Of a stretch of 31,796 nt of DNA, positions 16,493-25,228 are shown piece by piece (within the stretch, counting starts at the first letter, position 1; the number at the start of each line of letters is the position of its first letter). Made by a program: the position numbers and the translations under genes. The notes beneath the pieces are model-generated. The model saw only the letters and a list, made by a program, of their open reading frames with translations, searched no databases and was not told where the DNA came from. This stretch comes from Stramenopiles sp. TOSAG23-2 (Eukaryota > Sar), in contig LT649368.1 of NCBI GenBank assembly GCA_900128395.1, positions 1 through 31,796 on the forward strand. Reading direction: 5' to 3'.

Positions 16493-17380
16493 TTACAAAT
16501 TCCCATCACTCAAAACCATTTCCACTCCAGTAATATCAACAAATTGATGCAATGAACTTTCATATTCTGGAACTGTAATATTATATTTATTTCCTATTGT
16601 TGGTGGAACAAATCTGCCTCCTAGAAAATGATTTCCATTAAATTTAGATGCAGTAATTTTTGGCGCCGTTAATGATATCAATGTCTCCGGTTCTAAACAT
16701 ATTGATTTATTTTCAGGTCGACCATTTTCTACATCCCATCCACTTGGTACATCAACGCTTATAATTGGCGTATCTTTGACTAATACTAATTCAGACAATA
16801 CTTTATCAAATGGGGAACGTATACCACCACCAGCTTTAAAGGAAAACCCAAATATACAATCCAAAACAATATCATATGAGCTTTCGATACCATCATGGTT
16901 TGGTAGTGTATCTTTAATACCAATATTGCATTGCTTACATTGTTCAACTAAATTACTAAACATTTCTTTTTTATTTAACTTTGGTATAATAATATCAATT
17001 TTCTTGTATTGAAATTGATATAAATGTCTCGCGGCAACTAGTCCATCGCCACCATTATTGCCTGGTCCAGCAACTACTAATACTCTTGGAAATTCTTTTG
17101 GGGGATATTTATATGAAATAATCTGTGCTACTGATAAACCAGCCAATTCCATCAAACTTTCCACAGGAAATGTTTTAAACAATTCTTGATCTACTGCAAT
17201 TGCTTCATGTTGTGTTAAAAATTTCATGCTGCGTTTAATAACGTGTGATTTTGACATGATGGATGCTAATAATGTTGTGATAAGAGGAGGGAAATGGTCT
17301 TTGTAATTATTCTTATAAAAATAATTTGATATGAAAACAATTAGTATAGCAAATAATATATATATTGTATTCTTGTTCAT
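16493..17380 (-). CDS. NAXE: NAD(P)H-hydrate epimerase (YjeF N-terminal family)
   Basis: This 295-residue protein repairs hydrated NADH and NADPH by interconverting the R and S hydrates, so that the dehydratase NAXD can restore them. The core begins at about residue 52 with MKFLTQHEAIAVDQEL, followed by MELAGLSVAQII (77-88). The nucleotide-binding loop VAGPGNNGGDGLVAARHL is at 103-120. YDIVLDCIFGFSFKAGG is at about 169-185 with the catalytic Asp174, and the substrate-binding SVDVPSGWDVENG at 208-220. The C-terminal dehydratase domain of bacterial YjeF is absent, as is usual in eukaryotes. The N-terminus has a hydrophobic segment (residues 6-20), which could be a membrane anchor or a leader. 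A downstream in-frame Met at residue 42 would give a soluble core, so two forms are possible. It is divergent from the SUGCT-like gene, with about 265 bp between. Confidence 0.95.
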   Translation of the reverse strand: MNKNTIYILFAILIVFISNYFYKNNYKDHFPPLITTLLASIMSKSHVIKRSMKFLTQHEAIAVDQELFKTFPVESLMELAGLSVAQIISYKYPPKEFPRVLVVAGPGNNGGDGLVAARHLYQFQYKKIDIIIPKLNKKEMFSNLVEQCKQCNIGIKDTLPNHDGIESSYDIVLDCIFGFSFKAGGGIRSPFDKVLSELVLVKDTPIISVDVPSGWDVENGRPENKSICLEPETLISLTAPKITASKFNGNHFLGGRFVPPTIGNKYNITVPEYESSLHQFVDITGVEMVLSDGNL

Positions 17381-17645
17381 TTATGGTTGGTTTTTGGTCG
17401 TTATTATTTCGCGTGTATTATTTTTCTTGTTGTTCAATGGTTATATTGTATTTATATTATTATATTATTTGTATTATTATATATATCGTAATATCCACGG
17501 TCAATAAATCTTCTAAATCCACGGTCTAACCTTTTCTCCTCCTCTCACTCACATACTTCATGCACAAAAATATATTATACACACACGAATACACTCACAA
17601 CCACAACCAGAAGAAGAATAAAAGAATTGAATATTTATTTCATAA

Positions 17646-18912
17646 ATGGAAGGACCACTATCTAATATTGTCGTCTTGGATTTGACGAGGATACTTGCTG
17701 GACCATGGTGTACACGGTTATTAAAAGATTTAGGCGCTAAAATTATTAAAGTCGAGCCACCAAATGGTGGTGATGCTACACGAACTTTTAAACACCGAAT
17801 AAATAATCCAACGACAAAAAGGACCGCATCAACTTATTTTGCAACTGTAAATAATGGTAAAGAATCTATTTGTTTGGATTTAAAAAATGACGAGGATCGA
17901 GCAATATTTGAAAAATTATTAGCACGTTCTGATGTTTTAGTTGAGAATTATCGACCAGGAGTTATGGAAAGGTTAGGTTATTCATGGGATTTCATTCATG
18001 CACAAAACCAACAATTAGTTTATTGCAGAATCTCTGGCTTTGGCCAAACTGGGCCGTTGTCAAAATATGGTGCTGTTGATACAATTATCCAAGCAGGTTC
18101 AGGCATTTTAGCTGCTACAGGTCATGGTAAAGATATGGGTGGAAATGTCCGTGCGGGTGTCGCCATTTCTGATATATTAGCAGGTGTCTATGCAGCTAAT
18201 GCAGTCCAAGCTGGAATTATATCAAGACAATCTACTAATGTAGGAACCATGGTAAGTAAACTAAACCTAAAAAAAAAAGATGTCCTCTTTACTAACACAT
18301 CACTCATTTATACGCTACACTCTACAGGTGGATATATCTATGTTAGATTGTTCTATTGCATCTGCATGCATTCCTTTAGCCCAGTATGGCGGGAGTGGGG
18401 AAAATCCACAATTAATAGGCAATCGCAATCCAGTATCGGCTCCATTTGATGCATATACATGCAAAGATGGCAAACAAGTTGTTATTAGCGCTGGTAAACC
18501 GAAAGATTGGAATGCATTATGTCAATTATCACAACAGGAACATTTGCTTGAAGATGAAAAATTTAAAACCTTTAGTGCACGCGTTCAGAATCATGCAGAA
18601 TTAAGTGATGCATTAGCACCAGGAATGCTATTATATACATGTGATGAATGGTTGGAAAAATGTCGTAATTTAAATATTCCGTGTGGTCCTGTGAATAAAT
18701 CTAGTGATATTGCAAAAGATGAACATGTAATTGCTCGAAATATGGCAATTAAAACAGAAGATGGTAAATTTTTAGTTAGTGGAAACCCATTTAAATTTTC
18801 ATCGTTTCCAAACATAGTAACTTCAACGCGACCAAATCCACCAGAATTAAACGAAAATAGAAATGATATATTGACTTTTATTAAACAGACAAAAGTGAAG
18901 AGTAGAATGTAA
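17646..18912 (+). CDS. SUGCT: CaiB/BaiF-family CoA-transferase, SUGCT-like (two exons)
   Basis: Exons 17646-18251 and 18328-18912 join in frame to 396 residues. The family (class III CoA-transferases) moves CoA between dicarboxylic acids. Human SUGCT transfers CoA from succinyl-CoA to glutarate or hydroxymethylglutarate in mitochondria. Motifs are VLDLTRILAGPWCTRLLKDL (10-29), GAKIIKVEPPNGGDATRTF (30-48), VENYRPGVMERLGY (99-112) and ISGFGQTGPLSKYGAVD (129-145). RAGVAISDILAGVYAANA (169-186) contains Asp176, which by motif position should be the covalent catalytic aspartate. The splice junction joins NVGTM to VDISMLDCSIA, the usual G-x-hydrophobic-D-(V/I)-S-x-L-D motif. Exon 2 adds FDAYTCKDGKQVVISAG and the PCGPVN block. 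There is no obvious mitochondrial presequence. Specificity cannot be read from sequence; formyl-CoA transferase-like activity is an alternative. Confidence 0.9.
18252..18327 (+). other. 76-bp spliceosomal intron in the SUGCT-like gene
   Basis: The donor is GTAAGT at 18252 and the acceptor CTCTACAG ends at 18327. Splicing falls between codons (202 codons before, 194 plus stop after). It removes the frame break that otherwise ends translation at 18449, and joins conserved motif halves on both sides. Confidence 0.93.
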
Positions 18913-19949
18913 AAATGGTCTTTGAAAATGCGTATATTAATATGCGCTGATACACACAACACACTCTTTTGAAAAAATATTCGGTAAGGTATATATATCG
19001 TATTACAACACCATATCATAATGTGTGAGATAGATATATGACTGCCTCAGTTATTGTATAATTGATGGTTAACCTCAGTTATTGTATGTCACCAGTATTC
19101 TTAAATACTAATGATATGAGCTTTGCTTTTGATATGTGTAAATCTGAGATAGTGAAAAAAGTCATTTCGGCTAAATGGATATTATTTTAAAATGACCACA
19201 GAAGCACAAGGAGCAGCCTTCATTTGGTATTCAAAAGTTGATTTTCAGTAAATTAAAAAATAAATTAAAATGCGTACAAAGTAAAATTAATAAAACATAC
19301 TTCTTCTTACACGACGTATATACTCGTATATCACATATATTACAAATCACGTCATATATTTTTTATACACACTACACTCTACAACTAAAATAATAAATAT
19401 AATATTGAAATCGTGTTTGCTGGTTTGCATTCATTTTCATGTTTTACAGTATACAAATTTTGATATTGCTTAAATATACATACACATGTGCACATCAGGT
19501 TGAATTTGGCGATTTGCACATTTTTCATTTTTTTGATCCAGCAGCACATACCTGGTATTAATACTGTACCATCAGGTATAGATATATTTCAGGTACTGTA
19601 TACGTACAATATAATAGTAGTAAGTCTATCAGAATATTATACATGTAAGCTAAGGTGAAAAAAAAAGATATTGTATTAGTATACGTATTAGCTAATGCTG
19701 TGTTAGTGTAGGTTTTGGCAACTACTTCGCTTTGATGATGAAGAATTCTTCTGTACCAGGTATAATTTCAAACAATATTAATTAATATATATTCAATACA
19801 CAGTATGCACGTATATGTGGCATATTTATATCTATATTTTCATTGAGAAGTAGAACAAGAACAAATTTATATATATAGATATATATTGCATTTGAGACAC
19901 AGAATAGTAAAAACAAACACACACATACCCACATATATAAAGAAACAAT
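18913..19949. promoter_or_regulatory. Long intergenic region before xylose isomerase
   Basis: About 1 kb with no supportable gene. It contains a 15-bp direct repeat (CCTCAGTTATTGTAT at 19045-19059 and 19073-19087). A short gene-like open stretch ends at about 19251 (ATG at 19192, MTTEAQGAAFIWYSKVDFQ) but is too small to call. There are two TACC(A/T)GGTA words (19549-19557, 19754-19762), with related CAGGTA words at 19572-19577 and 19590-19595. The xylose isomerase promoter should lie in the last few hundred bases. Confidence 0.45.
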
Positions 19950-21338
19950 ATGTCCTTTGCACCAACATCTGCTACGGCAGATAAAAAAGTCGGTTCACCA
20001 TCTAGTTATGACGACCCCGACGCTGTTTTTTTCCCCTTTGTTGAAGATAAAATAAAATATGAAGGTCCAACTTCAATTAATCCATTGGCATTCCGTTATT
20101 ACAACGCATCTGAAGTTGTCATGGGAAGAACAATGGCAGAATGGTGCCGTTTTAGCGTATGTTTTTGGCATACATTTCGTGGGAAAGGCGCAGACCCATT
20201 TGGATTTCCAACAATTGAACGGCCATGGGATGATGAAACAGATACGCTGGAAAATGCATATAGAAGGGCACGCGCTGCGTTCGAATTTATGTCAAAATTA
20301 GGTGTTGAATATTATGCCTTTCATGATCGTGACGTTGCACCGGAAGGTAAAACAATACAAGAGACAAATGATAATTTTGATAAAGTTGTCGACTTGCTGG
20401 AAAAATTGCAAAATCAAACTGGAATTAAATTGTTATGGGCAACACAAAATATGTTTTCTGCACCAAGGTTTATGAATGGTGCAGCTACAAATCCAGATTT
20501 CAATGTATATGCATATGCTGCTGCGCAAACGAAAAAAGCATTGGAAGTTGGCAAACGTTTGAAAGCATCCAATCATGTATTTTGGGGTGGTAGAGAAGGT
20601 TATCAATCTGTATTAAATACAAATGTTCGTAGGGAATTGGATCATTTAGCAGAATTCTTTAAAATGGTAGTAGCATTTAATGAGAAGATTGGATTCGATG
20701 CACAATTATTAATTGAGCCTAAACCAAGAGAACCGACAAAGCATCAATATGATTATGATGCACAAACAGTAATTGGTTTTTTAAAGCATTACAAATTGGA
20801 TCACAAGTTTAAATTAAATATTGAACCAAACCATACAACGTTAGCTGGCCATGATTATGAGCATGACATGTTGGTGGCATCAAAATACAATATGCTTGGA
20901 AGTGTTGATTCCAATACTGGTGATCCTTTACTTGGATGGGATACAGATCAATTTCCAATGGATATTAAAAAGTGTGCACTTACTATGCAAATTGTTATTG
21001 AGCAAGGTGGCTTAGCACCAGGAGGTTTGAACTTTGATTGCAAAGTAAGACGTGAAAGTACTGATTTAGAAGATATGTTTATTGCTCATATTGGAGCCAT
21101 GGATGCATTTGCAAGAGGATTACGTATTGGTGCAAAAATTATGGAAGAAGGTCGTTTACCAAAAATGGTTGCAAAACGATATGAATCATTTGATAATGTT
21201 GAATTAGCAAAAAAAGTTGAACAAGGAAATGCAACGCTTGAAGAGCTTGAAGCATTTGCAATGAAAGAAGGAAATGAACCTGTTCAAAAAAGTGCTAAAC
21301 AGGAATATTTTGAAATGGTATTGAATCAATATATGTAA
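19950..21338 (+). CDS. xylA: Xylose isomerase
   Basis: This 462-residue enzyme interconverts D-xylose and D-xylulose (and glucose/fructose weakly) using two divalent metal ions in a TIM barrel. The catalytic residues are all present: His125 in AFHDRD, Glu256 and Lys258 in LIEPKP, Glu292 in NIEPNH, His295, Asp320 in GSVDSNTGD, Asp331 and Asp333 in GWDTDQFP, and Asp363 in NFDCK. The loops KYEGPTSINPLAF (36-48) and FWHTFRGKGADPFG (72-85) are typical of the longer class II enzymes found in plants, stramenopiles and many bacteria. A short ~30-residue N-terminal extension precedes the barrel and has no strong leader character. The gene is intronless. Base composition and intergenic style match its neighbours, so any lateral acquisition would not be recent. 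It implies pentose utilisation that bypasses the reductase/dehydrogenase route. Confidence 0.97.
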   Translation: MSFAPTSATADKKVGSPSSYDDPDAVFFPFVEDKIKYEGPTSINPLAFRYYNASEVVMGRTMAEWCRFSVCFWHTFRGKGADPFGFPTIERPWDDETDTLENAYRRARAAFEFMSKLGVEYYAFHDRDVAPEGKTIQETNDNFDKVVDLLEKLQNQTGIKLLWATQNMFSAPRFMNGAATNPDFNVYAYAAAQTKKALEVGKRLKASNHVFWGGREGYQSVLNTNVRRELDHLAEFFKMVVAFNEKIGFDAQLLIEPKPREPTKHQYDYDAQTVIGFLKHYKLDHKFKLNIEPNHTTLAGHDYEHDMLVASKYNMLGSVDSNTGDPLLGWDTDQFPMDIKKCALTMQIVIEQGGLAPGGLNFDCKVRRESTDLEDMFIAHIGAMDAFARGLRIGAKIMEEGRLPKMVAKRYESFDNVELAKKVEQGNATLEELEAFAMKEGNEPVQKSAKQEYFEMVLNQYM

Positions 21339-21556
21339 ACATGGTGATTTGACATATATCTATCTATCTGTATATATATATGTACACACACACATGTATG
21401 ATGCATGCATTTATCACATTTCGTACGTTCGTACTTTAATCATATATATTAATATAAAAAATTCTCTTATTTATATAAGTTAAAGATTTTATTTTACTCA
21501 TAATGTTATATTCACTATATAAGTGTAGTTACCAGAAATAATTAATACTAATTACC

Positions 21557-21793
21557 TAAACAGAATTGCATAAAATGAAAAAGTGTGGGAGAATTATTTA
21601 TATTGTGTAGGTCCCGGGGAATCAGGAGGTTTCTTTTATATATATTAAATATTACGTATATAATATAGATATATGTAAACAGAATTGCATAAAATGAAAA
21701 AGTGTGGGAGAATTATTTATATTGTGTAGGTCCCGGGGAATCAGGAGGTTTCTTTTATATATATTAAATATTACGTATATAATATAGATATAT
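21557..21793. repeat. Perfect ~118-bp tandem direct repeat downstream of xylA
   Basis: Bases 21557-21674 and 21676-21793 match exactly by eye, with period 119. Each copy carries a GC-rich island, GGTCCCGGGGAATCAGGAGG, in otherwise AT-rich DNA. No ORF is present. The repeat begins about 220 bp beyond the xylA stop, inside the convergent gap. Confidence 0.93.
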
Positions 21794-21920
21794 ATACTGA
21801 CTTTTTGATACAAAGTATTAATATACGAAGTATGGTATAATTATATTTTTTATTTAATAGGCGTTTTATTTAACTTGCGCGCGTATAAAATACACTTTAC
21901 ATTTGCACGAAACAATGGTA

Positions 21921-21955
21921 AAATGATTTTATCATTTGGTACGAAGCGTTCGTAC
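21921..21955. terminator. Two adjacent perfect hairpins in a convergent gap
   Basis: AAATGAT-TTT-ATCATTT occupies 21921-21937, and GTACGAA-GCG-TTCGTAC occupies 21939-21955, one base apart. Each has 7 bp arms and a 3 nt loop. They lie between the 3' ends of xylA (+) and the coiled-coil gene (-). Related CGTACGTTCGTAC occurs at 21423-21435. A role as an insulating or 3' end structure is speculative. Confidence 0.4.
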
Positions 21956-22135
21956 AAATTTTGGCACTTTTCGTACTCTTCTTTTTTATTTTAATTTAAA
22001 CTGCTTTGAAATTGAGAGTGTTATCAGATGAAACCAGACGTCACGTGAGATATAATATTTTTTGATATTTTTTAAATATTAATAAAAACACCGTGTCTAT
22101 TTCCATCTACAAAATTAATATGAATAAAATTGAAC

Positions 22136-23578
22136 TTATTCATCATCATCATCAATAAGAATAATAGCATTTTGTTTGCTACTTCCTTGTGAAGAAAGAT
22201 CGTCATTTTGACTTTTCTTTGAAATGACTTGAGTAGCTTCATGATCATTATAATTATCATCATCAGAAGAGTCACTATCCTCGCTACTGCTTGAACTACT
22301 AAGAATATCGTCAGGATCTTTAGCTTTATTAGCATATGTACGACGATGATTTGAGTTTTTCCCATCATGATCATTGTTATTGTGATCTGGATGATCTGGT
22401 TTGTTGCTTGCGTCACCAGCATCTGGTGCTAAATCATCATCATTATCTTCTTCTTCACTCTCGTCGTCATCATCGTCATCGTTTAAATCTTGAATATTTT
22501 TGTGATTCATTTTCGATTTTACATATCTTTTTGGTACATCATCATCATCATCATCATCTTCGCTACTGCTCTCATCATTTTCACTATCACCATTACCACC
22601 TTCAATTGTAGAATTTTTATGAGATGTTGGCGTTGGCGTTTTCGGAATTACTTGTGTAAGAGACGTGTCATCCTCTTCATAAACTGATACGGAATGGTTT
22701 GATTCAACTGGAATTGTTTCAATCGTTGTTTCTTTAACAGCTACTGTTGTTTGGGTAGGTACAGAAGATTGTTCTTTCATATCTTGATCTTCAACTTCAC
22801 GTTTACGTTTGCATAATAAACGATTTTTTAAAGTTTTATTCTCTTCTTGTATTGTTTTATTCTCTTCTTGTATTGTTTTATTCTCTTCTTGTAATTTTAC
22901 AATAACTGCTTCTTTTTCTTCTAATTTTGCGTTTTTTTCTTCAATTTCGGCTAACATTTTTTGCGTTTTCTCTTGAGCATTTTTAGCTTGAAGAATTACA
23001 TCAACTCTTTCATGACATTTTTGAACATTTTCAATAGCTTCCTTGGCAATTTTATCACGTTCAGAATTTAAGATCATGGCAATTTGTTCTTGTTCAGCAG
23101 TAGTTGCAATTTTCGTAGTGGTAATGTCGTTGTTGTTGTTGTTGGTAGTAGTAGTAGTAGATGTTACTTTTGAAACATTACTATTATTATCAGCGGTTAA
23201 GTTCGTGCTTTTGAATTGTACCCCTTCGTTAGCTTCGGTGGGAGAAACATTTTCAATTCGTTGTTTCTTTTTTGCAGGGCCGTTGGTACTTGTTCCCATT
23301 GTTTTAGCAACACGACTGGCAGCAAATGCAACGGTGCTAACACCACCAAATACTAATGTAGCATTTCTTACGTAGTTACGTGTATCTTCTGGCATGTTGT
23401 GATAAAATTCAGAAGCTGAATTTGCACTAGCAATTGCGACAGGCAAGGCATAATCCTTTATAGCTGTTGCAGTTGTTTGAATCAAACCACATGCATTATT
23501 AGCGACCCATTGACCTGCAACAAATGCTTTGTAACCAGCATCTTTGTAAAGTTTTGCATCTGTTAATGTCTTAAACAT
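22136..23578 (-). CDS. Coiled-coil acidic protein with basic NLS-like patch and terminal SUMO-interaction-like motif
   Basis: This 480-residue protein belongs to no family I recognise. Residues 1-95 are Ala/Val-rich and helical, with a hydrophobic stretch near 72-90. PAKKKQRIE at 101-109 resembles a nuclear localisation signal. A Thr/Asn low-complexity run follows (about 125-160). A long Glu/Lys coiled coil covers roughly 165-255, including three tandem IQEENKT-type heptads. KRKREVED follows, then a Ser/Asp/Glu region (about 310-465) with poly-Asp runs. The extreme C-terminus AIILIDDDDE (471-480) is a hydrophobic strand followed by acids, the classic form of a SUMO-interacting motif. The composition suggests a nuclear or chromatin scaffold, but the N-terminal hydrophobic helix could instead place it at a membrane. 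The start at 23578 is the first in-frame ATG, and the frame is uninterrupted. Confidence 0.7.
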   Translation of the reverse strand: MFKTLTDAKLYKDAGYKAFVAGQWVANNACGLIQTTATAIKDYALPVAIASANSASEFYHNMPEDTRNYVRNATLVFGGVSTVAFAASRVAKTMGTSTNGPAKKKQRIENVSPTEANEGVQFKSTNLTADNNSNVSKVTSTTTTTNNNNNDITTTKIATTAEQEQIAMILNSERDKIAKEAIENVQKCHERVDVILQAKNAQEKTQKMLAEIEEKNAKLEEKEAVIVKLQEENKTIQEENKTIQEENKTLKNRLLCKRKREVEDQDMKEQSSVPTQTTVAVKETTIETIPVESNHSVSVYEEDDTSLTQVIPKTPTPTSHKNSTIEGGNGDSENDESSSEDDDDDDDVPKRYVKSKMNHKNIQDLNDDDDDDESEEEDNDDDLAPDAGDASNKPDHPDHNNNDHDGKNSNHRRTYANKAKDPDDILSSSSSSEDSDSSDDDNYNDHEATQVISKKSQNDDLSSQGSSKQNAIILIDDDDE

Positions 23579-23770
23579 GATAATCTTAAATTTTTTTAAT
23601 ATGTCTCTTTTGAAAATGAAAAATTAGTAAATTTTATAAAAAAATATATTTTTCTTTCTAATTTTTTAATACGAGTTTCTTTTTGATTAAAACTTTTTAC
23701 AATGTTTACTTGTATTAGACGATTTTGTTATTGAATGTTATATATGATTATATTTATTCTTTCTTTTTGT

Positions 23771-23965
23771 TTTGTTTTGTTATATCTACTTTCTATATTT
23801 CTTTCTGTCGTCTATATTGTAGTATGTATTTGTATATTGTGAGTGATGTCATTCTATGATGGACACACTATGGACCTTCCGGTCTTTTCCCTTGTCATGT
23901 TAATGTGCTAGACGATTAATGCTAAATACCTGCTAATTAATGACCGCGAAGTAAAAAAAGTTGCA
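23771..23965. repeat. ~195-bp direct repeat, copy A
   Basis: This segment begins TTTGTTTTGTTATATCTACT. It recurs at 24586-24782 with a few small insertions (an added TA and TGT) and scattered changes near the end. The shared core includes GTGATGTCATTCTATGATGG and GGACCTTCCGGTCTTTTCCC. Trimmed to TG...CA, it resembles a long terminal repeat. Confidence 0.85.
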
Positions 23966-24311
23966 ATGAAAGGCAAAGTGGTACCAGGTAGTTTCAATTC
24001 CCTGCCCTGATGTGTGTGTATAGGGGTATTAACGAAGCAAGATAACAAAGAAGAGACTTGAAAGAAATAAATATTTAAGGAAAATAGTATTAAAATAAAT
24101 ATAGTATAAAAAGTATAAATTATTATATTAGACTCTGTAGCTTTAAATCTATATATGTATAAAATATATAACTGTGTGTATACACATCAAAGGGTGGATA
24201 AAGATTATTAGAATTAAAACACCATTAGGAAAAGACGATAATTAGTATACGAAAAGTATAACTGAAAATGTAACGCTGGGCTATATGGAAATACCATTAG
24301 CGTTTTGCGGA

Positions 24312-24522
24312 CACTAATTAGGCCGCAATAGCAGGTAAATTGTGGTCAAAATAGTGCTGTGACGGCCTAATACAGTGTTAGGCAATGTCGCCACTAATTA
24401 GGCCGCAATAGCAGGTAAATTGTGGACAAAATAGTGCTGTGACGGCCTAATAGAAAATGTCGCCACTAATTAGGCCGCAATAGCAGGTAAAAAGTGGGCA
24501 AAATAGTGCTGTGACGGCGTAA
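24312..24522. repeat. Three tandem ~60-bp hairpin units
   Basis: Units begin at 24312, 24392 and 24464, each with CACTAATTAGGCCGCAATAG, a core containing AGCAGGTAAA, then CAAAATAGTGCTGTGACGGC. Arms ATTAGGCCG and CGGCCTAAT are exact reverse complements in units 1 and 2, and AATAGCA/TGCTGT can pair further inside, giving a long imperfect stem. Unit 3 has CGGCGTAA instead. Spacing is 80 then 72 bp. They are more GC-rich than their surroundings and lie between the two ~195-bp direct repeats. Confidence 0.9.
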
Positions 24523-24585
24523 AAACGTGTTACCATAGACATAGTATAGGGAAAACTTCCACCGTAAAAAACGATTCTTACATGA

Positions 24586-24782
24586 TTTGTTTTGTTATAT
24601 CTACTTTCTATATTTCTTTCTGTCGTCTATATTGTAGTATATGTATTTGTATATTGTGAGTGATGTCATTCTATGATGGACACACTATGGACCTTCCGGT
24701 CTTTTCCCTTGTCATGTTGTTAATGTGCTAGACGATTAATGCTAAATACCTGCTAATTAAAGACCGCGAGTTTAAGTTGCAA
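24586..24782. repeat. ~195-bp direct repeat, copy B
   Basis: This is the second copy of the segment at 23771-23965, in the same orientation. The distance from the start of copy A to the end of copy B is about 1.0 kb. The interior has no ORF. There is no convincing polypurine tract before this copy and no obvious target-site duplication outside the pair. Confidence 0.85.
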
Positions 24783-24997
24783 AAGAGAATTGGTTCTGAA
24801 AATAAAAAGTGGTAGTTTTCAATAAAATCGAAAATGGCTTAGGCTATTGCAAAAACAAATAATATTTCAATTCAATCTTTAGATCTAAAATCTCCTAAAA
24901 TTTATTTCAATTATTAATAGTAGTTTTTAAGCTTATTTATATGTTAATATTTTTGCAGAGTTGGATTAAAATTCGATTAAAGAATACCAACATGATG

Positions 24998-25091
24998 TGC
25001 GCTACTAATTTATTATTAAGTCTTCACTTAATTTCACTACAATATGCGCTACTAATTTATTATTAAGTCTTCACTTAATTTCACTACAATA
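24998..25091. repeat. Perfect 47-bp tandem direct repeat
   Basis: TGCGCTACTAATTTATTATT and the next 27 bp at 24998-25044 are repeated exactly at 25045-25091. The repeat lies about 140 bp beyond the stop codon of the RALGAPB-like gene. Confidence 0.93.
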
Positions 25092-25228
25092 TTATATACT
25101 TATAAGTAAGATGGAAAATACCTATATAAAACTAAAGTGTAAACTATAAATACCACGGTATGACGAAAAGTGCAAAACAACTGTAACTCTCTCTTTTTTT
25201 CTCACATCTTTACACTCCTTACACAACT

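Larger units (their letters stand above)
23579..25228. other. Repeat-rich intergenic region, 1.65 kb
   Basis: This gap lies between two minus-strand genes, so it holds the 5' region of the coiled-coil gene and the 3' region of the RALGAPB-like gene. There is no coding frame of interest. Contents in order are an AT-rich promoter side, direct repeat copy A, a TACCAGGTA word at 23982-23990, three hairpin repeat units, direct repeat copy B and a 47-bp tandem repeat. A further small stem (AACGCT...AGCGTT, with ATGG/CCAT inside) lies at about 24270-24305. Confidence 0.6.

Noticed and set aside
18280-18449. Overlapping frames suggesting two separate CoA-transferase fragments or a frameshift
   Set aside because: A 76-bp GT-AG intron joins them in frame and rebuilds conserved motifs, so this is one intact spliced gene.
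19192-19251. 19-codon ORF in the intergenic region before xylA
   Set aside because: Too short to separate from chance without homologues. It is mentioned in the intergenic entry only.
24312-24522. CRISPR-like array from regular repeats
   Set aside because: There are only three units, the units are long and self-complementary with short variable spacers, and the setting is eukaryotic with no Cas genes.
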